Shown here: positions 1 to 9,759 of the stretch, piece after piece
Numbering within the stretch: position 1 is the stretch's first letter
Layout: every line of letters starts with the position of its first letter
Assembly (NCBI GenBank): GCA_947179485.1
Contig: OX359248.1
Span: 46,076,847-46,140,846, forward strand
Reading direction: 5' to 3'
Source of the DNA: Allacma fusca
Taxonomy: Eukaryota; Arthropoda; Collembola; Symphypleona; Sminthuridae
Length of the DNA stretch: 64,000 nucleotides
Position numbers and translations under genes: made by a program
The notes under the pieces: model-generated
The model's database searches: none
What the model saw: only the letters and a program-made list of their open reading frames with translations
What the model was told of the DNA's origin: nothing

Positions 1-226
1 CAGGATGGGAAAGTTGATGAGGGGCCCCAACCAGGGACCCCATGAGAGTAGTGAGTTCCTGGATGAATTAAAACGGAACTGTCAAAATATTTGCCCGCAA
101 AAATGAATTGTGAGGTGTAAACATTAAGATGGCGATGGATGTTGGATGATATTCCAAATAAGGTAATAGAAAAAGGGAATAAATTTTGTGGGCGACGAGC
201 CAAGGGAGGAAATGCGTGGGACTTAC

Positions 227-332
227 ATAGGCCAGGCAATTCTTCGAAGGCAGAAATCCCCTTCTCCACCAAATCCAGCTCTGGATTCCGTATTTCACGG
301 GCTTCCTCCAGCACTCGCTTGGCTTTCGTCAT
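227..332 (-). CDS. RSU1: First coding exon of a Ras suppressor protein 1 (RSU1/icarus) homologue, partial gene
   Basis: Read on the minus strand, the start codon is at 332-330. It opens 35 codons plus one base and runs straight into a consensus GTAAGT donor (226-221). The peptide begins MTKAKRVLEEAREIRNPELD and continues LVEKGISAFEELPGL, with a split codon that starts with T. This matches the N-terminus of RSU1 as I know it: the K-x-x-EE-x-RE run, the xPE-x-D segment, GIS, and a GLF at the same point, just before the leucine-rich repeats. RSU1 is a leucine-rich-repeat adaptor that binds PINCH in the integrin-linked (ILK-PINCH-parvin) adhesion complex. All leucine-rich repeats and the C-terminus must lie on exons left of position 1; I found no second exon in 1-226. 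The start has A at -3. No annotated ORF of this frame reaches 60 codons, so the gene is easy to miss. The family call rests on about 35 residues. Confidence 0.82.
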
Positions 333-388
333 TTTCGATCCTCCAACAAAATTACACGACACTGGCGCTGAGTCCATCCTGCTTCCTC

Positions 389-396
389 CTTTTATA
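389..396 (-). promoter_or_regulatory. TATA box of the RSU1-like gene
   Basis: On the minus strand the sequence reads TATAAAAG inside AGTATAAAAGGAGG, about 57 bp upstream of the start codon at 332. An initiator-like CTCAGCG lies about 25-30 bp downstream of it, near position 368. This would give a 5' leader of only about 35 nt. The spacing is typical of a focused arthropod promoter. That it is the true promoter is inferred from position. Confidence 0.5.
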
Positions 397-399
397 CTT

Positions 400-1392
400 T
401 TAGCCTTTATCGTCACAATTATTCCGGCTCGTCCTGTTGTGTGTGATAAGCACCAGCAGAGCACAGGCGAGAATCCTCTCTGACAAGGACTCGCCCTAAA
501 ACCAAGTAAACATATCATCCAGGGACAACGTCGTCGCCCTCTCTAGTCAAAATTTTCCCATCAACCCTTCCCTTCTTCCTTCATGTTCATAGAGGACACC
601 AAACAACTCTCGTAGTGGGTCCAACCTCGAACCCATTAGTCCATTTCTGAAAACTCCAATAATATTTCCTCTCCTTACAGTTATTGCTTTCTTAATAACC
701 TTAATTATTCATATTTCTACAGCTTATCCGCTTGTCGCAAGCAGCGCTTCTACGAATAGGGTCCATGCGCATTTTGATGCTCTTAGTTTTTATTTAAACA
801 TTTTTGTAGCATTTTTGAACTCTGGCCTGCCCCCTGCCCCTTTATCCACAAGCGGGAGGAATAGGGAGGGGTACAATGAACAGCCCCGAAAATTACCAGG
901 GAGGTAGAGCCTATGGTAGGGTACCACCCCCAATTCCTCCACGTTCATATTGCAGAATTCGAAATAAGGGACGGTCCTGCGGTTAACGACAAAGGTAATA
1001 AATTAAGCTTCAAAATATGTTTCGCAATGCTATCGAAATTTTGTAGTAAGACGAAGTGCGCCAAGGATGGCGCACAGCTAGATCTATGTGTACGAACGTT
1101 TCAAGAATTCGACACAATCTGGAGCAAACTGGATTTGGCTAACTGCGGGTTAAAATGAAAGTGATTGGGTGTTGGGGTATTTCAGGAATTGTAAAAGTGT
1201 AATAATGTTGTATGCACAATATCGAAAATTTAAATTAAAAAAAAGTTTTACCGGAGCAAAATCAATCACAGCAGATGCAGGATCTCAGAATGTTTCAATA
1301 TTTCTATAAATTTGGAATCCCCATGGCGAGGACTGGCGAAATTTGTCAATAAAATGGGGGTCCGACGGGGTCAGGCAATAAAATGTACTGCA
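400..1392. other. Stretch upstream of the RSU1-like gene, no gene recognised
   Basis: No coding exon is supported here. An 81-codon open frame at 913-1158 on the plus strand resembles nothing I recognise and has no clear splice context. The segment would be expected to carry proximal regulatory DNA of the minus-strand gene. Confidence 0.4.
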
Positions 1393-1705
1393 CAAAAAGC
1401 CATCTGCTTTGCAAATGAAATATCCTTACATACCGCTTATAAGTGTCTTAAGTAGCCTTTTGTGGTAAGCAGTACACGCAAACCAATAATAGAAGTGCGC
1501 TTTTAGGAGGGAGAGTCGAGATTCAAAAATCTCATTCCATCGTCACGGCTCTTTTATATATTTACGACGAGCATAAAAGGTCATCGGCTTCGCCAGTGGA
1601 AAACGTATATATACCCCATATAAGCCTACTAGCCATTGTGGTAATTGGTAGGCGCAAACCCATTGGAGCGGATTTACAAGGGAGAGCGAAGTTTAAAAAA
1701 AATCC
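1393..1705 (-). repeat. Two tandem ~165-bp degenerate satellite monomers, minus orientation
   Basis: Read on the minus strand, 1705-1560 and 1545-1393 are two diverged copies of one unit. The unit contains in order CTCTCCC, a TTTGCG-GTAC block, CAATTACCA or CTTACCACA, GGCTA, CTTATA-GCGGTAT or CTTATATGGGGTAT, TTTTCCA-TGGC and a GGCTTTTT-like end. The same order of blocks recurs at 1880-2155 and 4200-4400 on the plus strand. The distance between equivalent points is about 165-170 bp. Confidence 0.65.
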
Positions 1706-1879
1706 TTTCATCATTGCCAAATTATGATATTCCGAATCCGTTTCGCCAACTGAACCAAAGAACCTTCGGATCCCATTTTGGGGTGTGTTGTTGTAACCAC
1801 ACACAAATAAGCCTCCGTAGTCCCCCTTAAGTAATTGTCCTGTGAAGCAGAGCTTTTCCTAGACCATTATCAGAATAGC

Positions 1880-2155
1880 ATAATTTGACCATGATGAAAT
1901 AATTTTGCACTCCCTCTTAAACGCGCTGCTGTTGGTTTGTGTGTACCAATTACCGCAAAGTCTAACAGGCTTATATGCGGTATATATGTACACATTTTCC
2001 ATCGGCGGAACCGGTGGCTTTTTGTTATCTTAATACTATAAAATGACCGTGATGGCATGAAAAAAAAACTTTTAAAACTTCGCTCTCTCTCTCTCCTAAA
2101 CGCGCTTTGTAGGTTCGCGAGTACAAATTACCATAAAGGCTAATTTTACTGATAT
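1880..2155 (+). repeat. Two tandem ~165-bp degenerate satellite monomers, plus orientation
   Basis: The first copy (1880-2045) and the second, partial copy (2045-2155) share a TTTGACC/AATGACC-RTGATG lead, CTCCCT or CTCTCTC, AAACGCGCT, GGTTYGYG-GTAC, AATTACC-YAAAG and TCTAAC/GCTAAT. The pair is inverted with respect to the copies at 1393-1705, so the block is a large inverted duplication centred near 1.79 kb. A CT microsatellite (2082-2098) sits inside the second copy. Confidence 0.65.
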
Positions 2156-2159
2156 ACCA

Positions 2160-4195
2160 AATCATTATACAGTAGCAAGGGCGGGGATATTGTCATGGGC
2201 TACAGCGGTAACAACATTAGCAGTGACTACCCATTTATATTAAAGAAAAGACAGTTTCCTATTAGAGTATTACTAGCATGAAAGCCATCCACCAAGGTGG
2301 ATGGGAAAACTGGGATTGCAGTGATTTGTAGATCATAAAAACATTAAACTTCACAATATATAATTAGGTCGTTTTTACATATAAGGCTGTTCTTCGTTTA
2401 AATAAATGCAACGGATCCTTCAAACCTCCAACCCGTTTCGATTGGGTAAAATCTGTGACAGAAACCAACTTCGTCGCTTATTAATGGCTTTATATATTTT
2501 TTTCATTACTTTCCTTGCAAAAAGCTAAATTAAAAAATTTGTTGTTTTTTTTTTAAAACCTCATTTAAGGGGGTTCAACTCTGGACCGGTCAGGGTAAAA
2601 AAAATATCCCTCAGATTCCATGCAGAAATGCTTTTCTATTTATTTGGCTATTTATGTTATTCAAAGTACCCCGTCACTGACCTACATAAGGAATGGCTTG
2701 ATATTCAGTTTTACCTACATTTCGTAGATTTTTGAAGTAACTTCAGTTTTATTGACTTTATCTGTAGTCACAAATAAACATCGAATGGAATTGGCAACAC
2801 ACTCTTAAGAAAACTATAAGCATCCTACTTACGTTAGCAACATTGCGACATACTTTGGTCAAAAATAATATTAGGTGTTTTTTAAAAACTGGAGCCTCTC
2901 CTTTTACTATTTTAGAATTGTTCTCAAACTTTTGAATAATGTTTGATTATTATACGTGAAACACTCAATCTTGGCTTACAAAAATTGGTTATTTACCCAT
3001 GGACCAGGATAGGGTCAAATTGTGTTTAATAATCCAGAACGCTGTTAATGCATGATAACTACATCATTTTAATGAATTGTATGTCTGACATGTGTTGGTG
3101 GACGAAAAAGTTACTCTTAAATTCTACTTGCTCTTCTACCCAAAGTTAAAATTTAATCGTGGTGGTTAAAAGATGATGACTGATCATATTAGCCAAACTG
3201 TACTAATATTCAAAGGCGTACACAATAAGCAAACGGTAGTTTGATTTGAATTAACCACACATATTCCAATATTCAAGATAGTAACTTGTTTAACATTGCG
3301 GTATTTCTTTTCTCTCTATTTTAATTTTTTCTTTGTAATCTAAATGGTATTATTTTGTGTTGACTTGAACAGGATTAAGTTGCAGTAACTTTTGGTTACC
3401 ATAACTTTAGCCTGTTAAAGTAAACAAAAAAGAAATGTTTAAAAAAAGAATAGCGGTTCGTATTTATTTCATTCGAGCAAAAATAAATGCTTTAAAATAA
3501 AAATCAAAGCATTTTTTAACCGCCATGCTTCAACATGTCACGTACATAAGTGACGACTGCCATCATCATCATCATCATCATCATCAAGACGACCTCTTTC
3601 AAATTAGTATATAGGATTTGCAAAGACAGTTAATAAATGTCAGGGACAAAGTTTTGGTAAAGTTGGCATTTATTTTCACTAGGACAACTGTATGTTGCTT
3701 TTTCGAGGGGTTAGTCTAAAGAAAATATCAAGGTCGTTGTAACTGATATTGCCGAACAAGGTGAAATAATGGGCAAATGTGAATGTACGTACACAAGTAA
3801 TTGTGTTTTGTTAAAAGAAATTCAAGATGTTTTGTAATTTGTTAGGTTTTTAATTACTATCATATATTGGATCAATTAAAAAGCTGTACTAATGCTATTG
3901 GCTAATCTTTCCTAAACGCTCTCTCTAGGTTCGCAAACTCGCCTTTTACGCATTTGTACTCGTACAAATTTGCAAATTTTGTATTTGAAGAAGTTCTGTA
4001 CTGTTAGATTATAACATAGGAAGTTGTATTTCAGAAGCAAAGGCCATTATTTAAAAAATATTCGATTTGAAAGAAAATTATTTCTGCAATAGAATTTTAA
4101 TACTTGCAGATCAAGCCACTAGACTGAGTACGTGCTGTTACAGATAATATTGGGAAATTGGGGTTATCCACCGACGTAGGCGGTGGCTTGATCCG
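2160..4195. other. AT-rich stretch without a recognised gene
   Basis: I see no exon here. It contains an imperfect 22-bp-arm hairpin (3368-3416), a CAT microsatellite (3561-3586) and a short fragment near 3905-3950 reminiscent of the 165-bp satellite. Confidence 0.4.
3561..3586 (+). repeat. (CAT)n microsatellite
   Basis: Eight perfect CAT units plus CA, followed by AGACG. Confidence 0.95.
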
Positions 4196-4199
4196 TTAT

Positions 4200-4400
4200 C
4201 TGATAGTATAATTTGACGATGATAAAAATTAAATCTTCGCTCTCCCGCTTAAAGGGTAAAAACTCATAATGGTTTACGATTGAGAGTACCAATTACCTTA
4301 AAGGCTAACTACCCGGTTTATTTGCTGTATGTAGTATGGATATTTTTACAATTGGCGTGTATTTTCCATTGGCTAAGCCGAAGGCTGTTTATGCATCTCA
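4200..4400 (+). repeat. Dispersed copy of the ~165-bp satellite
   Basis: It shows the same block order as the copies at 1.4-2.15 kb: TTTGACGATGATAAAA, CTTCGCTCTCCC, GAGTACCAATTACCTTAAAG, GCTAAC, then TTTTCCATTGGC and AAGCCGAAGGCTGTTTAT. A roughly 30-bp insertion relative to the others lengthens it. It lies about 150 bp left of a hAT-like element. Confidence 0.6.
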
Positions 4401-4548
4401 TTATCCGCATCATTTTGTCTAGAATATTTTAATACTAGCCGATTAAGCCATTAGCCCTTATTCTGTGCCGTACTTTAATGTTTATGTATATGTATATCTA
4501 CTAGCACTGCAGTCAACTATTTCTGAATCATGTGTCATGCGTCTGAAC

Positions 4549-5811
4549 CAGAGATGTTTAAATGATTTTCCCTTCCTTCAATCCTTCGAATGCAAAAAAA
4601 TAGACCGATTTCCTTCCTTCAGACCTCTTCAGGATGAAGGCTTGAAAACAAAATTCCTTCCTTCACCCTTCCTTTAAAGTAGTTTTGTTGAGATCCTTCC
4701 TTAAGCCTTCAGTAATAATTAATATCCATCATTCGCCAAATGCCGTCTTCCGTAATATTTTATTTTCATATATGAGACAACAAAGTCAAGATAGTCACTT
4801 ACTATTCAATGCTTAAAAGACAAACGTTGAGACAATTGTCTATAATGTCTATAAGAGATTAATCTATATAATATTCCTCATTTCAATTTTTTTAAAACAG
4901 TCAAAAATCACGAGACTGAATCGTCTTTGACACAGTATCAACAGTAAGTCTAGCTCGACGGGTTCGGATCAGCGCACCAGCTATCAAAAAAGTATCCATA
5001 GACCATGTGCTTGATGGCATTTGTATGAATGCGAAAGGTACTTTGCTTTACAACAACATAAGTGCGCTGATACAAAAAATTACAGTACCATTTTCCCATC
5101 ATATTATACATACATATGTATCGTGGGAAGTTACGTGTGGATGAAACTGATGAAAGCACATATTGATAGCATTATTTAGAGCTAGTTGTCATTAGTGATG
5201 CCAATGGTCTGGTCCGGACCATTTATAATGGTCCGTTATTGGTCTGGTCCGATCTGGTCCAACACTTGGACCAGACCAGATGCAATTGGTCCAGTATCAG
5301 GACCAGACCATACCAGACCAAAGGACCATGGTCCTAATCTTTCGGAAAATGACAAATTTATGGATTCACGAAATCCCATGTAATGTTTAAAATTGTCACT
5401 TTTAGGGATAAAAACAAAATTTCACTTAATAAAACTTGATTATTTAATTACTATTAATGGTATTCTGGACCATGGTCCGGACCATGGTCTTTGGTCTGGT
5501 CTGGTCCGAAAAACTGGACCAGACCAATAGTCTGGTCTTACCTTTGGACCAGACCAGTTTCATAAATCATGGATCAGACCAGACCATTGGCATCACTAGT
5601 TGTCATGAAAGGTACATTGGGCTCGAGAAGGGTGTTTGGGAAGCACCATTCCGTCAACTTCAATTTTTCTATCAATGCGCTGAAGCCTTAATTGCTCCTT
5701 CGTAATTTTTTTCACCCTTCCTTCCTTCCCTTCATTTTTGTCAAAAGAAGCGCTTCCTTCCCTGAAGGAAGCCTTCTTTGAAGGGTACCCGTCGACGGGT
5801 GAACATCTCTG
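4549..5811. mobile_element. Non-autonomous hAT-like element A (host of a nested element)
   Basis: The left end reads CAGAGATGTT and the right end, in reverse complement, also starts CAGAGATGTT. Flanks are GTCTGAAC (4541-4548) and GTCGGAAC (5812-5819), an 8-bp target duplication with one mismatch. Length, 8-bp duplication and CAGAG-type ends are those of the hAT superfamily. Both subterminal regions (about 4570-4710 and 5690-5790) are crowded with CCTTCC/CTTCC motifs, followed on the right by the complement GAAGGAAGCC. No transposase frame is present. The interior is interrupted by element B (5193-5598), so A is older. Confidence 0.75.
5193..5598. mobile_element. Non-autonomous hAT-like element B, 406 bp, nested in element A
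   Basis: The ends are inverted copies starting TAGTGATGCCAATGGTCTGG and identical over 22 bp. The exact 8-bp duplication GTTGTCAT flanks it (5185-5192 and 5599-5606). TAGTGATGCC ends and 8-bp duplications are hAT hallmarks. Roughly 250 bp of the element is built from GGTCTGGTCC and its complement GGACCAGACC in many partial copies, arranged as two clusters (5193-5335 and 5457-5598) around an AT-rich centre. It has no coding capacity beyond low-complexity frames. Confidence 0.85.
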
Positions 5812-5819
5812 GTCGGAAC

Positions 5820-6724
5820 CAACAAGCTATGAAGCCTTTCGAAGCCAGCAATAGCTGGCTGTGCAATGCTAGTCCATTATAGCATGCAGAATTTCCTGGT
5901 GGGTTCTGCCACGTTAAAAATATATCCCCTTAACTCAACGTAACATATTTTAGATAAAGTAATAAGTAATGTGTCATCCCTGTCACTGAAACTCCGCCCC
6001 CGCCGCCTTCACTCCACATGACTTCACTAGCAATACATTTTTTACAAAAGTCCAAACCATTCAGTATTTAGTCGTTGCCGTTGATAAGGAACTGGACGAA
6101 TTCTCAGAACGTCGTAATATGTGCATTCGTCAAAACGCTTTTTAAGTGGTCAAAAATCTAACAGTCCATTTCTAACCACGAAATTAACAATCATTTCTCC
6201 CAGAAGCAAAGATGTAATTTAGCATCTATGTAATTTCAGTGCTGTAATACAATGATCAAAATTTTAACTATTAATCAAAGGTATACAAACTGCCTATAAC
6301 GATAATAAATCAAATAATAAACAATGAAATAAAATGGAAGCAAATTTTGTCCCAAAAATAGGATAGACTAGGTATGGAAACAATTCTCATTTCAGGGAAT
6401 TATGGTCTCTAGCTTAAATTTAATTAGCTAATCAAGAATTGAATTTATATCTAATATTTTTAGCTAATAGACATTATAGTATGCCCCCTTTTAAGATTTT
6501 TCATCTTAAATTATATGTATCTCCAGGCATTCATCCACGGTCAATATTATATCCACAGGAGTGAAACAAATCGGATGGAAGGTAAATTCAAAAAGTCGTC
6601 TTTAGGAACAATATTAAATCTAGCTTAACACTTTTTTTTGCAATTTTTGACCTGGAGCTGATGGTATGGTACTCAAATGAATCCCCGAATTTGCTGTTAA
6701 CCCAGTGTTTTTAGCATTTAATGC
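5820..6724. other. Stretch between hAT-like elements, no gene recognised
   Basis: AT-rich unique-looking sequence. I see neither exon signals with coding content nor clear repeats in it. Confidence 0.4.
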
Positions 6725-6732
6725 CTTGTATG

Positions 6733-7563
6733 TAGTGGTCGGAACAATTCAATTCAATTCAAAATTTACAATTCAATCCAGTTCGAATACTGAACTGGAT
6801 TAAAATTTGTGTTTCAATTCGGTTCAGTAAAAAACAATTCAATTCAATTCAGTTCACTCTATGAACTGAACTGAATTGTAAACCATTTGGTTCGCCGGGC
6901 ATATTTAAATACTGCAAAGGTGGCTAGGATGGCGCGTCCGCGCATCAGCTAAGGCCATCTCTCCTTACCCTTTTTATAGTATTACGTTGAGCTGATTTAA
7001 AAAATGCACAATTTTGAAAAAAATAAAATTTTGATAATTTTTGAAAAAATAAAGCTAGTAATACTGACTGGTAAGTGTAAAAAAATTCCATTGAAATCGG
7101 TGGAACAGTTATTCGTTTTTGATTTTTTTTTACGTACGAACACGCATTACGATTTCAACCAATAAAGAATAACTCCTCCAAGAGAGTGGCCTAAAGAATG
7201 TTCACAAAAAGTTTGAACAAAATTGGTTCGGAGGAAAACGTCGGGACAAACAGTTCCAGGCATCCACGGACAACACTATCTTATAAGGGGGCTGACGCCA
7301 CCCTAAAAATATTAACACATTTTAATGCTGGTTATATTGACGCAAAGATGGTGCTACTCTTATTCTTACAATATCGGTTTTGATTGGCCTGAAATTGTTT
7401 TGAATTGGAATTCAAAGAAAACAATTCAATTCGATTCAAAAGGTGAATTGAATTATTCGGTTCAGTAAACGATCGAATTGAATTGAAAAATCCCTGAATT
7501 GAACTGAACTGAATTGAATTGAATTGTAAAATTGCAATTTAAACTGAATTGGTCCGACCACTA
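6733..7563. mobile_element. Non-autonomous hAT-like element C, 831 bp
   Basis: Left end TAGTGGTCGGAACAATTCAA and right end in reverse complement TAGTGGTCGGACCAATTCAG match at 18 of 20 positions. The exact 8-bp duplication CTTGTATG flanks it (6725-6732 and 7564-7571). Arms of about 160 bp (6733-6890 and 7395-7563) consist almost entirely of AATTCAATTC/GAATTGAATTG and GTTCAGTTC-like motifs in both orientations. The roughly 500-bp core is ordinary sequence with no transposase motif; the open frame at 7198-7383 inside it resembles nothing known to me. Confidence 0.85.
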
Positions 7564-7571
7564 CTTGTATG

Positions 7572-9300
7572 AAAATATGCACGATCAAAATTTCTTCTCT
7601 TGTTCATCTTCACCATTCACCATTACCTTGCTGGCGCTGAAGTTTACCCAGCAATTTATGAGTGACATACATACTTAAATCAACTGGAGGGGGCGAAAAA
7701 CTCTGAGCAGACTGAACACACAGGGTGGTCTTTTGTGGTCACAGAGGTGGGGTATGAACGAGAAATAAAGCCGGATTTTTTTGGAGGGTTTCAAGTTCAA
7801 TAATAATAATATTATTATTGTTTATTTCAACACAAATCTTTTTTAAGAACATATGATAAAGCTCGTTTGCAGGAAATTTTCAGGGCTTCCAATGGAACTA
7901 TCTGATTGGTCTGTACGTTGAGAATTATTGTCAGTGTGAAATCAACTTTAAGCATATGGAGTGCGGTTGGGAAAAATTAAACCTCTGAATTCCTCTCGAT
8001 GGATTGGCGGTTGTGGTCATATTTCAAATTTCAGTATACTGAGCTGGCAGCAAATTTAATACGGGAATCATTTCAGCCTGTTATGATCAGTCTAAGTCAA
8101 AAATTGAGGCTTCACGGTCCAAGAATGTAAAGCAGGTTTTTTTAGTTTCATCAAAAACAATCCTTTTCCGTGCATTCTCCCTTTATTTAAACCTTGCGTA
8201 TTATTCATATTAAATTGCTTTGTAAGCGTGTATAGTACATATTCATCCGGATTTGTAGACATAACAAAATGAAGTTGCTCTGCAATTGGGAATTCTTCTG
8301 TTAGACAATTAGACACCAAATTAGATTTGAATATTTCTATGGTTGGACTATCTATCTCTACAAGCATGAGAGAATATGTACGGAGGGAATATAATAATTA
8401 TTATTGTATAACCGGAGGGATTACGTACGTAGAGAAAATATCCGAGAGAGTATCTCCCCCCTGCCGTTCTCAGTTTTGAAATGTTAGAGGAAAATGAGCT
8501 GTGAAAGTTTGCTTGTTCATAAAGATTGACGTGAATGGGTACGAGAATTACGGCATGGAAGAGTGATGGGTTTGTTTGGCTATACATTACATGGATCGAC
8601 AAAAGGAGGCATGGTATAGACGGACCTGTCAGTTCGGTCGATACAGCAACATCCAACACCTTTTCGCCTTTTAAACTCCCAGGGAGTGAGGTAAAAAGCA
8701 ACTGATTGTGTCCTCGTAAGAGTGCATAAGTTATCGTGCGGAATGGGAACGGGGTTCCAACACTGGCGGTATTTAATTGTATGAGGACTGCACTGCACCG
8801 CTACTTACTTAGCTTCGTGGATACTTTACTTGTAGTTAATACTTAATTTGGTATTTGCGCAGAAAGTCCAGAAAAACGTGGACCGGGAGATGTGCTCATA
8901 TGTATATTTCTGGACAACTTTCTACACGCACTATCGGTCGAAGCAGAATTTTAAGGTGACATTGAGCCCGATTTGTCATGCACTCACGCAAAGGATCATT
9001 AGGAGTGCAAGGGAAATGTACCCGCCTTGGGTTGAATAGCAGCGCTTCGGATAACACTGCGTTTTTATATTATTTACTATTCTATTAACATACATTCCGC
9101 AAAAAAAAAAAAAAACAAAACAAAATACCAAATCAAGTACACCCGACAAAAAAGTGAAAACACAATTATAACAAAGTAATAACTACAGGAGTATTTTATT
9201 CAAATACAAACGAAAATACAATATCTACATGTTAACCCATCCAAAATATCCAAATACAAAATAAAATTTATTAAATAGAAAAATAATAGCAAACAACTTA
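7572..9300. other. Stretch without a recognised gene
   Basis: It contains a short ATT/AAT palindromic microsatellite (about 7800-7820) and, at 9100-9310, a strongly A-rich, G-poor segment beginning with a run of about 15 A. Minus-strand open frames at 8348-8798 overlap in two frames and have no recognisable domain. Confidence 0.4.
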
Positions 9301-9309
9301 AAACGAATT

Positions 9310-9445
9310 GCTTTTCCATTCGTATCATAAATCAACGCTCGTAAAAGTATTAAACATGTGAGTTTATTATTACACTAATTCTTAAATGATTAAATCACTA
9401 TTCTGTAATTTGGGATTACTATAAATCTTGGAACCAAAAGCACGG
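9310..9445 (+). repeat. Dispersed repeat, solo arm (family also at 32.7 and 33.2 kb)
   Basis: The segment reads ATAAATCAACGCTCGTAAAA, then GTATTA, and ends CTATAAATCTTGGAACCAAA. The same order of blocks occurs at 32695-32832 and, inverted, at 33170-33285. No inverted partner is seen close by. Confidence 0.6.
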
Positions 9446-9708
9446 CGTGCATTGTATGTGAGCCCCTAATTATAAGTCAAATTTATTCAAGTATTGCTTC
9501 CAATAACTGGGAATTATCCCGTTGCTTGTGGTTTGTTCAGGCTGAGTTAGAATTATTACTCAAATACTTTGAGTGTATTCGGGAAGGCGTTATGTGATTT
9601 AAGGACGTTGTCCATTCCCCCGGTATTCTTAGGGTCGTGCAAATTATATTAATACAAGTAAGCAGGATTTATCCTACTCCGGATTAAATGTCTTATACAT
9701 ACTGTCCT

Positions 9709-9754
9709 CCATAATTCCATAATTCCATAATTCCATAATTCCATAATTCCATAA
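9709..9754 (+). repeat. 8-bp tandem repeat (CCATAATT)n
   Basis: About 5.7 perfect head-to-tail copies of CCATAATT. Confidence 0.95.
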
Positions 9755-9759
9755 ATATC

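Noticed and set aside
9095-9310. Poly-A start and A-rich segment suggesting a retroposon tail or mitochondrial insertion
   Set aside because: No reverse transcriptase, tRNA-like head, target duplication or recognisable mitochondrial gene was found.
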